Shown one piece after another: positions 9,808 to 17,846 of a stretch of DNA of 42,669 nucleotides. The stretch lies in the NCBI GenBank assembly GCA_904420125.1, contig CAJFUK010000039.1, positions 1-42,669 on the forward strand, written 5' to 3'. Numbering within the stretch: the stretch's first letter is position 1; every line of letters begins with the position of its first letter. Source of the DNA: Candidatus Falkowella caecavicola (GTDB taxonomy: Bacteria > Bacillota > Clostridia > Oscillospirales > Ruminococcaceae). The notes below the pieces were generated by a model. That model saw only the letters and a program-made list of their open reading frames with translations. It made no database searches and had not been told where the DNA came from. The translations under genes were made by a program, and so were the position numbers.

Positions 9808-10464
9808 TTACTGCATCTTTTCCTGCTTGACCTTGTGATCGACAACATGGCGCCGGGCCAATTCGGCCTTGATGTCGGCAATCCGGATCCCCCGTTCAAC
9901 CATCAGTACCAATACATGATACGCCAGATCCGCGATTTCGTAGGTCGTCTCTGCATTGTCATCATTTTTGGCGCCGATAATGACTTCCGTACACTCTTCG
10001 CCAACTTTTTTCAAAATTTTATCCAGCCCTTTTTCAAACAGATAGGTCGTGTAAGAGCCTTCTTTCTTTTCCAGTTTCCGGCCCTCAATCAGCTGGTATA
10101 ATCCTTCCATAGAGAACCCCGCCTGATCCTCATCTGCAAATATACAATTAAAAAAGCAGGATTCTTCTCCGGTATGACATGCCGGACCATCCTTGATGAC
10201 CTGTATGGTCAATGCATCGCAGTCGCAATCCGTCTGAATGGAAACAATATGTTGGCGGTTCCCCGAGGTCTCCCCCTTACGCCAAAGTGTCTGCCTACTC
10301 CGGCTGAAAAAACAGGTCATCCCCTCTTCCAGGCTGATCTGCAGGCTTTCCCGGTTCATGTAGGCGAGGGTCAGCACCTGTTTGGTATAAAAATCCTGTA
10401 CAACGACCGGAATGAGACCCTTTTCATCAAATTTCAACTGATCCAGAAATTCCCTGTTCAGCAT
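9808..10464 (-). CDS. hisIE: bifunctional phosphoribosyl-AMP cyclohydrolase / phosphoribosyl-ATP pyrophosphatase
   Basis: Catalyses steps 2 and 3 of histidine synthesis: PR-ATP to PR-AMP (HisE), then ring opening (HisI). The 218 residues are a HisI-HisE fusion. The N-terminal HisI domain (about 1-110) has LTLAYMNRESL, the SRSRQTLWRKGETSGNRQ core and the metal-binding DCDCDA and GPACHTGEESCF motifs. The HisE domain (about 115-215) has LDKILKKVGEECTEVIIGAK and ETTYEIADLAYHVLVLM. ATG 10464 follows GGAGG. It is separated from hisF by 220 bp, so it is probably a downstream segment of the operon or has its own weak start. Confidence 0.96.
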   Translation of the reverse strand: MLNREFLDQLKFDEKGLIPVVVQDFYTKQVLTLAYMNRESLQISLEEGMTCFFSRSRQTLWRKGETSGNRQHIVSIQTDCDCDALTIQVIKDGPACHTGEESCFFNCIFADEDQAGFSMEGLYQLIEGRKLEKKEGSYTTYLFEKGLDKILKKVGEECTEVIIGAKNDDNAETTYEIADLAYHVLVLMVERGIRIADIKAELARRHVVDHKVKQEKMQ

Positions 10465-10493
10465 CTTGATTCCTCCATATCTGTTTTGTAAAA

Positions 10494-10512
10494 TCTGCGA
10501 TCTTTTCGCAGA
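10494..10512 (-). promoter_or_regulatory. small leader hairpin in front of hisIE
   Basis: A 7 bp perfect stem (TCTGCGA at 10494-10500, TCGCAGA at 10506-10512) with a 5 nt loop, followed on the minus strand by TTTTAC, 30 bp before the hisIE start. It could be a weak terminator or attenuator, or a 5' protective hairpin. Confidence 0.35.
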
Positions 10513-10629
10513 ATATTTCTGTTTTTTCTTATAAACTCTTATATTTTACGGTAAATTCTTATGTTTTCCCGCTTTTTCTTATCCTTTTTTATCCAGATAT
10601 AACATATTGTACGCGACATTTCTGCCAAC

Positions 10630-10671
10630 CGCATAATATTCGCATAATATTTTTACTCTGTCTTTACTCTG
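10630..10671. repeat. paired 11 bp direct repeats between hisF and hisIE
   Basis: CGCATAATATT is repeated exactly at 10630-10640 and 10641-10651. Immediately after it, TTTACTCTG occurs at 10652-10660 and again at 10663-10671, also with an 11 bp period. They lie just past the hisF stop in an AT-rich 220 bp spacer with no gene. Confidence 0.7.
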
Positions 10672-10684
10672 CGCGCCAGCAAGC

Positions 10685-11440
10685 TTACCGTCGAACCGGC
10701 ACACCGTTTTGGTGCAGATAGTCTTTAAGCTGTCGGATCTCTACCTGCCGGAAATGAAAGATCGAAGCAGCCAGCCCGGCATCGGCATTCGTTTTAGCAA
10801 ACAATTCCGTAAAATCTTCCATCCGGCCGGCCCCTCCGGAAGCCACCACCGGGATCGAAACTGCACCGCAAACCGTATGCAGCATTTCAATGTCAAACCC
10901 CTGTTTAACACCATCGGTATCAATGCTGTTGAGGACCAATTCGCCAGCCCCATTGGCTTCCCCATACTTTGCCCATTCAACCGCATCGATTCCAGTCGCC
11001 TGCCTGCCTCCTTTGGCAAAAACCTCAAAATGCCCGTTCGATCGTTTGACGTCCATCGAAAGCACAACGCACTGATTTCCGTATTTCCGGGCCGCCTCTC
11101 CAATTAAAGAAGGATTTCGAATGGCGCCCGAATTTACACTGACCTTATCCGCACCGCAAAGGAGCACCCGCTCAAAATCCGCGCAGCTGTTGATTCCACC
11201 ACCCACGGTCAGCGGAATAAAAATCTGCGCGGCAACCCGCCGGAGAATCTCCGTAAACAGTTTGCGGCCCTCAAAAGAAGCGGTAATATCATAAAAAACC
11301 AGCTCGTCTGCACCGGCTCCATTATAGAAAGCCGCCATCTCCACCGGATCAGACACATCCTGAATTCCCTCAAAATTCATGCCTTTTACGACCCGACCGT
11401 CCCGTACATCCAAACAGGGAATAATCCGTTTTGTCAGCAT
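10685..11440 (-). CDS. hisF: imidazole glycerol phosphate synthase, cyclase subunit
   Basis: With HisH, converts PRFAR and ammonia to imidazole glycerol phosphate and AICAR. The 251-residue (beta/alpha)8 barrel has the catalytic aspartates in CLDVRDGRVVKG (near residue 11) and VLSMDVKR (near 130), and the phosphate loops TVGGGI and VVASGGAG. The hisA stop overlaps the start by 7 bp, so it is translationally coupled to hisA. A 220 bp spacer separates it from hisIE downstream. Confidence 0.97.
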   Translation of the reverse strand: MLTKRIIPCLDVRDGRVVKGMNFEGIQDVSDPVEMAAFYNGAGADELVFYDITASFEGRKLFTEILRRVAAQIFIPLTVGGGINSCADFERVLLCGADKVSVNSGAIRNPSLIGEAARKYGNQCVVLSMDVKRSNGHFEVFAKGGRQATGIDAVEWAKYGEANGAGELVLNSIDTDGVKQGFDIEMLHTVCGAVSIPVVASGGAGRMEDFTELFAKTNADAGLAASIFHFRQVEIRQLKDYLHQNGVPVRR

Positions 11441-12165
11441 GATCCATTTCCTTTCCGGCTCTCCGCCAGCACTTCCTTGAGCGAAAGCTTATTTTCATAT
11501 AACACCTTGCCGAGAATCGCACCGTATAGACCCATTTCACGTAGGCTGGCAATCTCCTGCATATAGGAAATCCCCCCGGACGCTACAATGTCAGCTTTGA
11601 CTCTGGCAGATAATACACGATATATGTCCAGATTGGTTCCCTGTAAGCCTCCATCCTTAGAGATATCGGTATAAATAATAGTCTGCACGCCGGTATCCGC
11701 CAACCGGCTGCAAAACGCCACGGAATCGATTTCTGTGATCTCTTTCCAGCCCTTAATAGCAATCTTCTGATCCCGTGCGTCTACAGAAACGGCAATTTTA
11801 TCACCATACCGATAAACCATATCCTCGACAAATGCATAATTTTCTACCGCCACAGTGCCTAAAATCACTCGTCCTACGCCGGCATCCAGATAACGGAGAA
11901 TCCGCTCTTCGTCCCGGATCCCGCCGCCGATCTCAACAAACAGGCCGGAGTCCTTCACAATGCGCCGCACAGCCTGCTCATTGACCAACCGGCCGTCTTT
12001 TGCACCGTCCAGATCCACCACATGCAGGTTCTGCGCCCCCTGTGCCCGGAATTGCAGTGCAATTTCTACAGGGTCTTTTGCATAAACATCCATCCGGTCG
12101 TAGTCTCCCTGTATCAGACGGACCACTTCTCCATTTCTCAAGTCAATTGCCGGAAAAATCTGCAT
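11434..12165 (-). CDS. hisA: ProFAR isomerase (phosphoribosylformimino-AICAR-phosphate isomerase)
   Basis: Amadori isomerisation of ProFAR to PRFAR. The 243-residue barrel is related to HisF. Catalytic aspartates lie in FPAIDLRNGEVVRL (near residue 8) and AVSVDARDQ (near 130), with phosphate-binding IGGGIRDE and IVASGGISY. ATG 12165 (MQIFPAIDL) is the family start; the 83-codon upstream extension runs into hisH and is not used. It is coupled to hisF by overlap and lies 55 bp past hisH. Confidence 0.97.
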   Translation of the reverse strand: MQIFPAIDLRNGEVVRLIQGDYDRMDVYAKDPVEIALQFRAQGAQNLHVVDLDGAKDGRLVNEQAVRRIVKDSGLFVEIGGGIRDEERILRYLDAGVGRVILGTVAVENYAFVEDMVYRYGDKIAVSVDARDQKIAIKGWKEITEIDSVAFCSRLADTGVQTIIYTDISKDGGLQGTNLDIYRVLSARVKADIVASGGISYMQEIASLREMGLYGAILGKVLYENKLSLKEVLAESRKGNGSC

Positions 12166-12220
12166 ATCTGTTTCTCCCTTTTCTCTTGATATCCTTTTCG
12201 GCGCCTTCCGGAAGCAGGGC

Positions 12221-12826
12221 TTACAGTTCGCAAAACGCCTGCAGAATGGCAAGCCCCACCTGTCCGCTTTTCTCCGGATGGAACTGCGTACCGTAAACAT
12301 TCCCGTTCTGTACAGCACCGGTAATTTCCACCCCGTAATCAGAGGTTGCAATGATGCTCTCCGCACAGTTTTTAGCATAGTATGAATGAACGTAGTATAC
12401 AAAATCCCCATCATGAATATATCGGAACAAGGGGGATTCTCTGCGAAACCGCAGGCTGTTCCACCCCATTTGAGGAATCTTCAGGGGCTGGGACAGGTCG
12501 GCTGCAATTGGACAGACATCTCCAGGAATCAGGCCCAACCCCGCGTGTTCCCCATATTCATAACTCTTATTGAAAAGCATCTGCATACCCAAACAGATTC
12601 CCAACAGCGGCACACCGTCTGCGGCACGCTGACGGATAATCTGATCCAATCCGTTTTCAGATAATTTATGGATCGCATCCGCAAAGGCCCCGACACCGGG
12701 AAGAAAAATCTTATCTGCTTTGCTGATTTCTTTCGGATCACTGGTCACTGTACAGGAAAATCCTAGAAAGTCCAGCGAAGATTTCAGTGAAAACAGGTTC
12801 CCAACACCGTAATCTACGATAACCAT
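12221..12826 (-). CDS. hisH: imidazole glycerol phosphate synthase, glutaminase subunit
   Basis: Class I glutamine amidotransferase that feeds ammonia to HisF. The 201 residues start MVIVDYGVGNLFSLKSSL. The nucleophile cysteine is in GICLGMQMLF (near residue 80) and the His-Glu pair is in GTQFHPEKSGQVG near the C-terminus, so the triad is complete. ATG 12826 follows GAGGAG and fits the family; the longer frame reaches into hisB. It sits between hisB and hisA in the usual order. Confidence 0.97.
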   Translation of the reverse strand: MVIVDYGVGNLFSLKSSLDFLGFSCTVTSDPKEISKADKIFLPGVGAFADAIHKLSENGLDQIIRQRAADGVPLLGICLGMQMLFNKSYEYGEHAGLGLIPGDVCPIAADLSQPLKIPQMGWNSLRFRRESPLFRYIHDGDFVYYVHSYYAKNCAESIIATSDYGVEITGAVQNGNVYGTQFHPEKSGQVGLAILQAFCEL

Positions 12827-12851
12827 TTCTCTCTCCTCTTTTCGCCGCCTG

Positions 12852-13442
12852 TTACAGCAGTCTTCCCTTCGTTGAAGGAATTTCCCCGGCAATATCCGGA
12901 TCCAACGCAACCGCCTCTTTCAGTGCCCGTGCAGCAGCCTTAAATACAGCCTCAATGATATGGTGGGAATTTTCCCCGGCCATTAATTTGAGGTGCAGGG
13001 AGACATGCAACGAACGGACAAAACCGTAAAAGAACTCTTTGACCAGTTCTGTGTCAAAATCTCCAACTTTCTGTGCCGGGATGGTGATATCAAAATTCAA
13101 AAACTCCCTGCCGGACAGGTCCACCGCTGCTAAAACCAGCGTTTCATCCATGGGCAAAAGGAAATTGCCATACCGGTTGATGCCCCGCATTTCCCCCAAA
13201 GCCTTCGCAAAAGCCTGTCCCAGGCAAATACCGGTATCCTCCACGGTGTGATGAAAATCCACATCTGTATCCCCTGTGCAGGAAACCTGCAGGTCAAAAT
13301 GTCCGTGCTTAGCGAAAAGATCCAGCATATGATTTAAAAAACCTACGCCGGTATTATTCTGATAGACGCCTCGTCCATCCAGTTCCAGTCTTACCGTAAT
13401 ATCGGTTTCCCCTGTTTTGCGTTCAACCATCGCACTGCGCAT
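12852..13442 (-). CDS. hisB: imidazoleglycerol-phosphate dehydratase
   Basis: Dehydrates imidazole glycerol phosphate to imidazole acetol phosphate. The 196-residue single-domain enzyme lacks the phosphatase half found in enterobacterial HisB. Its two manganese-binding motifs are HHTVEDTGICLGQAF and SHHIIEAVFKAAARAL, and FDLQVSCTGDTDVDFHH and HVSLHLKLMAGENSHH are also conserved. ATG 13442 (MRSAMVERKTGE) follows GGGGAGG at good spacing and is chosen over the ATG four codons later. The missing phosphatase activity is supplied by hisJ in the same cluster. Confidence 0.96.
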   Translation of the reverse strand: MRSAMVERKTGETDITVRLELDGRGVYQNNTGVGFLNHMLDLFAKHGHFDLQVSCTGDTDVDFHHTVEDTGICLGQAFAKALGEMRGINRYGNFLLPMDETLVLAAVDLSGREFLNFDITIPAQKVGDFDTELVKEFFYGFVRSLHVSLHLKLMAGENSHHIIEAVFKAAARALKEAVALDPDIAGEIPSTKGRLL

Positions 13443-13470
13443 CAAATTCCTCCCCGTTATACCCAACGCC

Positions 13471-14523
13471 TTATTCTTGCGGCAAAGCCGCCAGCAAAGC
13501 ATCCATTTCCTGATCCGTTCCAATCGAGATCCGCAAATATTCGCTGATTCTCGGCACATCAAAATGGCGCACCAAAATCTTCCGATCCTTTAAATATTCA
13601 TATAATTCTCTGCCAGACAGGGTCTGACTTTTAGCAAAAACAAAATTGGTTCTGGAAGGAAGCACCGTGAATCCCCGGGCCTGCAGTTCTGCCGAGAACC
13701 GCTCTCTGGTTGCCACAATTTTTCTGGTTGTCTCCTCAAAGTATCCACGATCCTGCATGGAGGCAATACCGGCAGCCATGGTCATCTGGTTGATATTATA
13801 TGGATTCATGGAGAATTTCACCTTCTCCAGCGCCTCAACCAACGCTGGACTCCCGATCCCAAATCCCAAACGCATGCCCGCCAGCGCACGGGATTTGGAA
13901 AACGTCTGTACCACAAGCAGGTTATCATACTTCCGGATCAGCGGGATGCAGCTTTCTCCGCCGAAATCAATATAGGCTTCATCGATAATCACCAACCGAT
14001 CCGGGTTTGCCTGTATCACTGCCTCCATCTCTTGACGTGTATGGTACAGTCCAGTCGGCGCATTCGGATTGGCAATCAGCATATGTCCGTCTAGCCCCAT
14101 GTAATCTGACAGTTCTATATGAAAGTCGGTTGCAAGCGGGATTTCTGTCGCCTGTAGACCATATAGAGAAGAATACACTTTGTAGAATCCGTATGTAATA
14201 TCCGCAAAGTATACTTTATCTCCTTCATCGAAAAAGGCCCGGAATGCGCTGGATAGAACTTCGTCCGATCCATTTCCGACAAAAACTTCTTTGGCGTCCA
14301 GCTTATAAAACTCCGCAATCGCCCGTTTAAGTGCCATACAGGACGGGTCCGGATAAAGCTTCGGCTTATCCGCCGGCATTTCCCGCAGAGCTGCTGTTAC
14401 CATCGGTGAGGGTGGATAAGGGTTTTCATTGGTGTTCAATTTGATGAAATTCCCTCCCTGAGGTTGCTCTCCGGGAACATAGACCGACATTTCCTGTATC
14501 CTTTTACTGATAAAACGGCTCAT
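13471..14523 (-). CDS. hisC: histidinol-phosphate aminotransferase
   Basis: PLP-dependent transamination of imidazole acetol phosphate to histidinol phosphate. The 350-residue class I/II aminotransferase has KLNTNENPYPPSP at the N-terminus, the cofactor site FVGNGSDEVL, NPNAPTG, DEAYIDFGG, and the lysine in TFSKSRALAGMRLGF. Its start overlaps the hisD stop by 4 bp (ATGA), so the two are translationally coupled. Confidence 0.96.
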   Translation of the reverse strand: MSRFISKRIQEMSVYVPGEQPQGGNFIKLNTNENPYPPSPMVTAALREMPADKPKLYPDPSCMALKRAIAEFYKLDAKEVFVGNGSDEVLSSAFRAFFDEGDKVYFADITYGFYKVYSSLYGLQATEIPLATDFHIELSDYMGLDGHMLIANPNAPTGLYHTRQEMEAVIQANPDRLVIIDEAYIDFGGESCIPLIRKYDNLLVVQTFSKSRALAGMRLGFGIGSPALVEALEKVKFSMNPYNINQMTMAAGIASMQDRGYFEETTRKIVATRERFSAELQARGFTVLPSRTNFVFAKSQTLSGRELYEYLKDRKILVRHFDVPRISEYLRISIGTDQEMDALLAALPQE

Positions 14524-15812
14524 TTTTCTTCCTTCTCTTCAAAACGGATCGTAACCGAGCGGGCATGTGCGTGTAATCCTTCCCGCTCCGCAAAGTCTGC
14601 AATCCGGTCTTTTACTTTCGCCAACGCATCTTTGGTATAATAAATAAACGAAGACTTTTTAACGAAATCATCAACAGAAAGCGGAGATGAAAAACGTGCT
14701 GTTCCGCTGGTCGGCAGCGTATGATTCGGACCCGCAAAATAGTCGCCCAACGCTTCCGCCGCATAGCGGCCCAAAAAGATAGAGCCGGCATTCCGAATTT
14801 TTCCCAAATAGGAAAACGGATCCTCCACACATACTTCCAAATGTTCCGGCGCCACCTGATTGGCCGCTTCAACGGCCTGCTCCATATTTTCTGTCAGAAT
14901 GATATAGCTGTGATTGTCAATCGCTGTCCGTGCGATTTCTGCACGGGGGAGCTCGACCAGTTGACGCTCGATTTCCTGTTGCGCTGCATCTGCCAGCTGC
15001 CGGCTGTCGGTCACCAGAATGGCACTGGCCATCCGATCATGCTCTGCCTGCGATAAAAGGTCGGCTGCTACATGAACAGGATCTGCGTTTCTGTCTGCAA
15101 GCACCAAAATTTCACTGGGCCCTGCAATCATGTCAATATCCACCTGGCCGAATACCAACCGTTTAGCAGTCGCCACATAAATATTACCTGGTCCTACGAT
15201 CTTATCCACTTTCGGAATACTCTCCGTACCATAGCTGAGTGCAGCCACGGCCTGCGCCCCGCCAACCCGAAAAATCCGATCTACTCCTGCTACTTTGGCG
15301 GCCGCAAGAATAGCACGGGGAATCACCCCATCTTTTCCAGGCGGTGTAACCATGATAATTTCTGATACTCCCGCAATCTTTGCCGGTACGACATCCATCA
15401 GTACCGTGGATGGATACGCAGCTGTACCGCCTGGTACGTAAACCCCGACCCGTTCAATAGGCGTTACCTTCTGTCCGAGTACTGTCCCATCTGCAGAAGG
15501 AAGGACAAAATCATTCCGCACCTGTTTTTCATGAAAGCGGCGGATGTTATCCCGCGCCATTTCTAAAGTCTGGATAAATGCAGCATCTTCTTCTGCATAT
15601 GCGCGCTCGATTTCCTCAGCCGGAACCTGTAGAGAAGAAAGACGCACATGATCAAATTTTTCACTGAAAGCAAACAGCGCCGCGTCGCCATCCTGGCGAA
15701 CTTTTGCAATAATTTCCTGCACGCTTGTTAAAATGCTGCCCAGTGTCTCCTCGGTGCGATCCAACATTTTCTCCAGGTCCATCCCCTGTTTCCACTCTAA
15801 CCGTTTGATCAT
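14520..15812 (-). CDS. hisD: histidinol dehydrogenase
   Basis: Oxidises histidinol to histidine in two NAD-dependent steps, the last of the pathway. The 430 residues show GVYVPGGTAAYPSTVLMD, VDKIVGPGNIYVATAKR, AGPSEILVLAD, the zinc-site LLSQAEHD and GPNHTLPTSGTARF. ATG 15812 (MIKRLEWKQG) follows AAAGGGGA; the 33-codon longer frame is rejected. It starts 13 bp after the hisG stop and overlaps hisC. Confidence 0.97.
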   Translation of the reverse strand: MIKRLEWKQGMDLEKMLDRTEETLGSILTSVQEIIAKVRQDGDAALFAFSEKFDHVRLSSLQVPAEEIERAYAEEDAAFIQTLEMARDNIRRFHEKQVRNDFVLPSADGTVLGQKVTPIERVGVYVPGGTAAYPSTVLMDVVPAKIAGVSEIIMVTPPGKDGVIPRAILAAAKVAGVDRIFRVGGAQAVAALSYGTESIPKVDKIVGPGNIYVATAKRLVFGQVDIDMIAGPSEILVLADRNADPVHVAADLLSQAEHDRMASAILVTDSRQLADAAQQEIERQLVELPRAEIARTAIDNHSYIILTENMEQAVEAANQVAPEHLEVCVEDPFSYLGKIRNAGSIFLGRYAAEALGDYFAGPNHTLPTSGTARFSSPLSVDDFVKKSSFIYYTKDALAKVKDRIADFAEREGLHAHARSVTIRFEEKEEK

Positions 15813-15825
15813 CTCTGCATCCCCT

Positions 15826-16452
15826 TTATTGATTCGCAACCATCTGGCGAAGTTTATCCGCCATGTCTTCAATCGCCGCGTTTTTAAATTTAAAACTCGA
15901 TTTATTTGCAATAAACCGTGCGCTGATATCGCAGAAACTGGTTAATACCTTCAGATTGTTTTCCCGCAGGGTACTTCCGGTTTCCACAATATCGACGATT
16001 ACGTCTGAAAGCCCCAGAATCGGCGCCAGCTCAATGGATCCGTTCAGTTTAATAATCTCTATATCCCTGTTTTGGGAAGAATAATAATCTCTTGCAATTT
16101 TAACAAATTTGGTTGCCACCCGAAGCGTGGAATCCATATCCTCAATGTAATCGTTTGGTGCTGCCACAGACATCCGGCATTTCCCAATTTTTAAATCCAC
16201 CAGTTCATAAACGTCGGGTTCGTATTCCAGTAGAATATCCTTTCCCACCACGCCGACATCTGCAGCCCCGCGCTCTACATAAATCGCTACGTCGGAAGGC
16301 TTGACCAGCAAGTATTTCACGCCGCTGACCGGATTTTCAAATACAAGTTTCCGGTTGTCCTCATAAATTTCGCGGCAATCATAGCCGGCCTTTTCCAGCA
16401 TCCCATAGACTTTATCTCCCAGACGTCCTTTTGGCAATGCGATATTAAGCAT
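15826..16452 (-). CDS. hisG: ATP phosphoribosyltransferase catalytic subunit, short form
   Basis: First and committed step: ATP plus PRPP to PR-ATP. At 208 residues it is the short form, lacking the C-terminal regulatory domain and needing HisZ. Motifs are IALPKGRLGDKVYGMLE, AADVGVVGKDILLE and the PRPP-loop VDIVETGSTLREN. Its start overlaps the hisZ stop by 8 bp, which fits stoichiometric production of the hetero-octamer. Confidence 0.97.
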   Translation of the reverse strand: MLNIALPKGRLGDKVYGMLEKAGYDCREIYEDNRKLVFENPVSGVKYLLVKPSDVAIYVERGAADVGVVGKDILLEYEPDVYELVDLKIGKCRMSVAAPNDYIEDMDSTLRVATKFVKIARDYYSSQNRDIEIIKLNGSIELAPILGLSDVIVDIVETGSTLRENNLKVLTSFCDISARFIANKSSFKFKNAAIEDMADKLRQMVANQ

Positions 16453-17578
16453 TTTCTTTTTCCTCCTTCAGGATGCCGTTTTGGAAACGAAGCCGCCGCT
16501 GGCAGGCGACTGAACCGCAAAAGCCCTCTTTTTCTACCCGTACCCTGCGGCCCTGCGCACGCAATTCGGCAGCGTTCCGCATTAATGCGGAATAATCTTC
16601 GCCTTCACAGTATAGAATCAGATCGTCCGTATCAAACGGTTCATATGTTTTAAACCGTGTGTTTAGTTCATTCATGGACACAGCAAACCCAATTGCTCCT
16701 TTGTCCTTTCCCAGCTTTTTCATCAGGCGGTCGTATCGTCCTCCTGTCAGCACCGGGCGGGAAATTCCTTCAATAAATCCCCGATAAATCAGACCGTTGT
16801 AGTAATCCAAATCATTCACCACTGAAAAATCCAGGCCAACCTGTCCGGCACATCCGCTGTCTTCCAGCACCTGATATAATCCCGCCAATTCCTCCAGCGC
16901 TTCCGCCATCGTCTGGCTAATCACCAGTTCTTTTGCCTTCTGCAGCGTATCCCGGAAGCTTCCATATAAGCCTGGCAACGCCGCCAGTTTATTTTTTTCG
17001 GTTTCTGAAAGCTGCGTCTGCCCTAATAGGCGGGTAAGATCATGCGTATTCTTATTATGCAGGTATTGCAAGACCTGCTGCTGCATCCCGTGTTCCAGCC
17101 GCATGCCCTCCAGCAGTCCGGATATGAATCCCAAGTGAGAGATTTCCAGATAAAAATTTGCATCTATCAGCCGCAGACTCTCTGCAGCCAGCAAAACGGC
17201 CTCCATGTTTGCATAGCTTCCGGTCTCTCCGATTAATTCCATGCCGATCTGATTGATCTCACGAAAGGCATGGTTTTCTTTGGCCAGCCGGTAAATCGGT
17301 TCAATATAATATAAGCGTTCAAATCCATCCGGCTTTCCGGCGGCGACGTTTTTAATCACAGACAACGTCACATCCGGTTTCAGGGCCATCAGACGACCAT
17401 TTAAGTCCATAAAAGTAATGATATTTTCCGTATTTAGAAAGTTTCTGTTTTCAATATACAGGTTAAAATCTTCAAATTTACTGACGTTAACCTTTTTATA
17501 TCCAAATTGTTCGAATAGGCACCGCAACCCCAGTATGACCTCTTCGTCTTTTTTCATTCGACTGTTATACGTTTTCAT
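16445..17578 (-). CDS. hisZ: ATP phosphoribosyltransferase regulatory subunit
   Basis: A catalytically inactive relative of histidyl-tRNA synthetase that activates short HisG and mediates histidine feedback. The 377 residues show HisRS-like motifs ALKPDVTLSVIKNVA, RLYYIEPIYR, VVNDLDYYNGLIYRGFI and TGGRYDRLMKKLG, with no anticodon-binding domain. It is the first gene of the his operon; a strong promoter with a leader of only about 25 nt lies directly upstream. AAGGCGG serves as ribosome binding site. Confidence 0.95.
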   Translation of the reverse strand: MKTYNSRMKKDEEVILGLRCLFEQFGYKKVNVSKFEDFNLYIENRNFLNTENIITFMDLNGRLMALKPDVTLSVIKNVAAGKPDGFERLYYIEPIYRLAKENHAFREINQIGMELIGETGSYANMEAVLLAAESLRLIDANFYLEISHLGFISGLLEGMRLEHGMQQQVLQYLHNKNTHDLTRLLGQTQLSETEKNKLAALPGLYGSFRDTLQKAKELVISQTMAEALEELAGLYQVLEDSGCAGQVGLDFSVVNDLDYYNGLIYRGFIEGISRPVLTGGRYDRLMKKLGKDKGAIGFAVSMNELNTRFKTYEPFDTDDLILYCEGEDYSALMRNAAELRAQGRRVRVEKEGFCGSVACQRRLRFQNGILKEEKENA

Positions 17579-17610
17579 TTTGCCGTCCGCCTTTTCATTG
17601 ATTTGTTTTA

Positions 17611-17639
17611 ATATTACACCGTGATATCACATTAGTCAA
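17611..17639 (-). promoter_or_regulatory. his operon promoter
   Basis: On the minus strand, TTGACT (17634-17639), 17 bp, TAATAT (17611-17616), each 5 of 6 to consensus. The start would be near 17604, only about 25 nt before hisZ, leaving no room for a T-box or attenuator. Regulation must therefore act on the promoter itself. Confidence 0.82.
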
Positions 17640-17654
17640 CTAAAGTATTTAGTT
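17621..17654. promoter_or_regulatory. overlapping palindromes in the his promoter, candidate HisR (TrpR-family) operator
   Basis: Three palindromes overlap the -35 box and spacer. At 17629-17646 there is an 18 bp near-palindrome whose minus-strand core TAGTTGACTA differs at one base from the E. coli TrpR operator core TAGTTAACTA. At 17638-17654 lies AACTAAA-gta-TTTAGTT, a perfect 7-3-7 repeat. At 17621-17630 is GTGATATCAC. TrpR-family HisR (YerC-like) regulators of his genes are known in Firmicutes. Assigning this site to HisR is an inference. Confidence 0.6.
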
Positions 17655-17711
17655 ATTTACAATTTATTCATACTTTTCGCTAGTCCCGCTCTAAAAATCC
17701 GTCAAACTTGC

Positions 17712-17740
17712 TTGCAAAGAAAAAACAGAACCGATATAAT
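17712..17740 (+). promoter_or_regulatory. promoter of the comEC operon
   Basis: TTGCAA (17712-17717), 17 bp, TATAAT (17735-17740). The leader to comEC would be about 100 nt. It is divergent from the his promoter, with about 70 bp between the two -35 boxes. Confidence 0.7.
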
Positions 17741-17846
17741 AAAAACAAACAACTTACTATTTTTTATTATATAAGAACCCTTCACCAAAAATCAACTGTC
17801 CGGCAGGGATTTTGTATAAAAATTTATATCACAGGAGGCGGACGAT

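Noticed and set aside
8775-9899. Long upstream extension of hisJ
   Set aside because: The extra 96 codons run across the structured spacer into hisIE and show no domain; ATG 9611 has a good ribosome binding site and starts at the PHP motif.
17579-17846. T-box or his leader peptide in front of hisZ
   Set aside because: The promoter leaves only about 25 nt before the hisZ start. No GGTGG-type antiterminator and no run of histidine codons.
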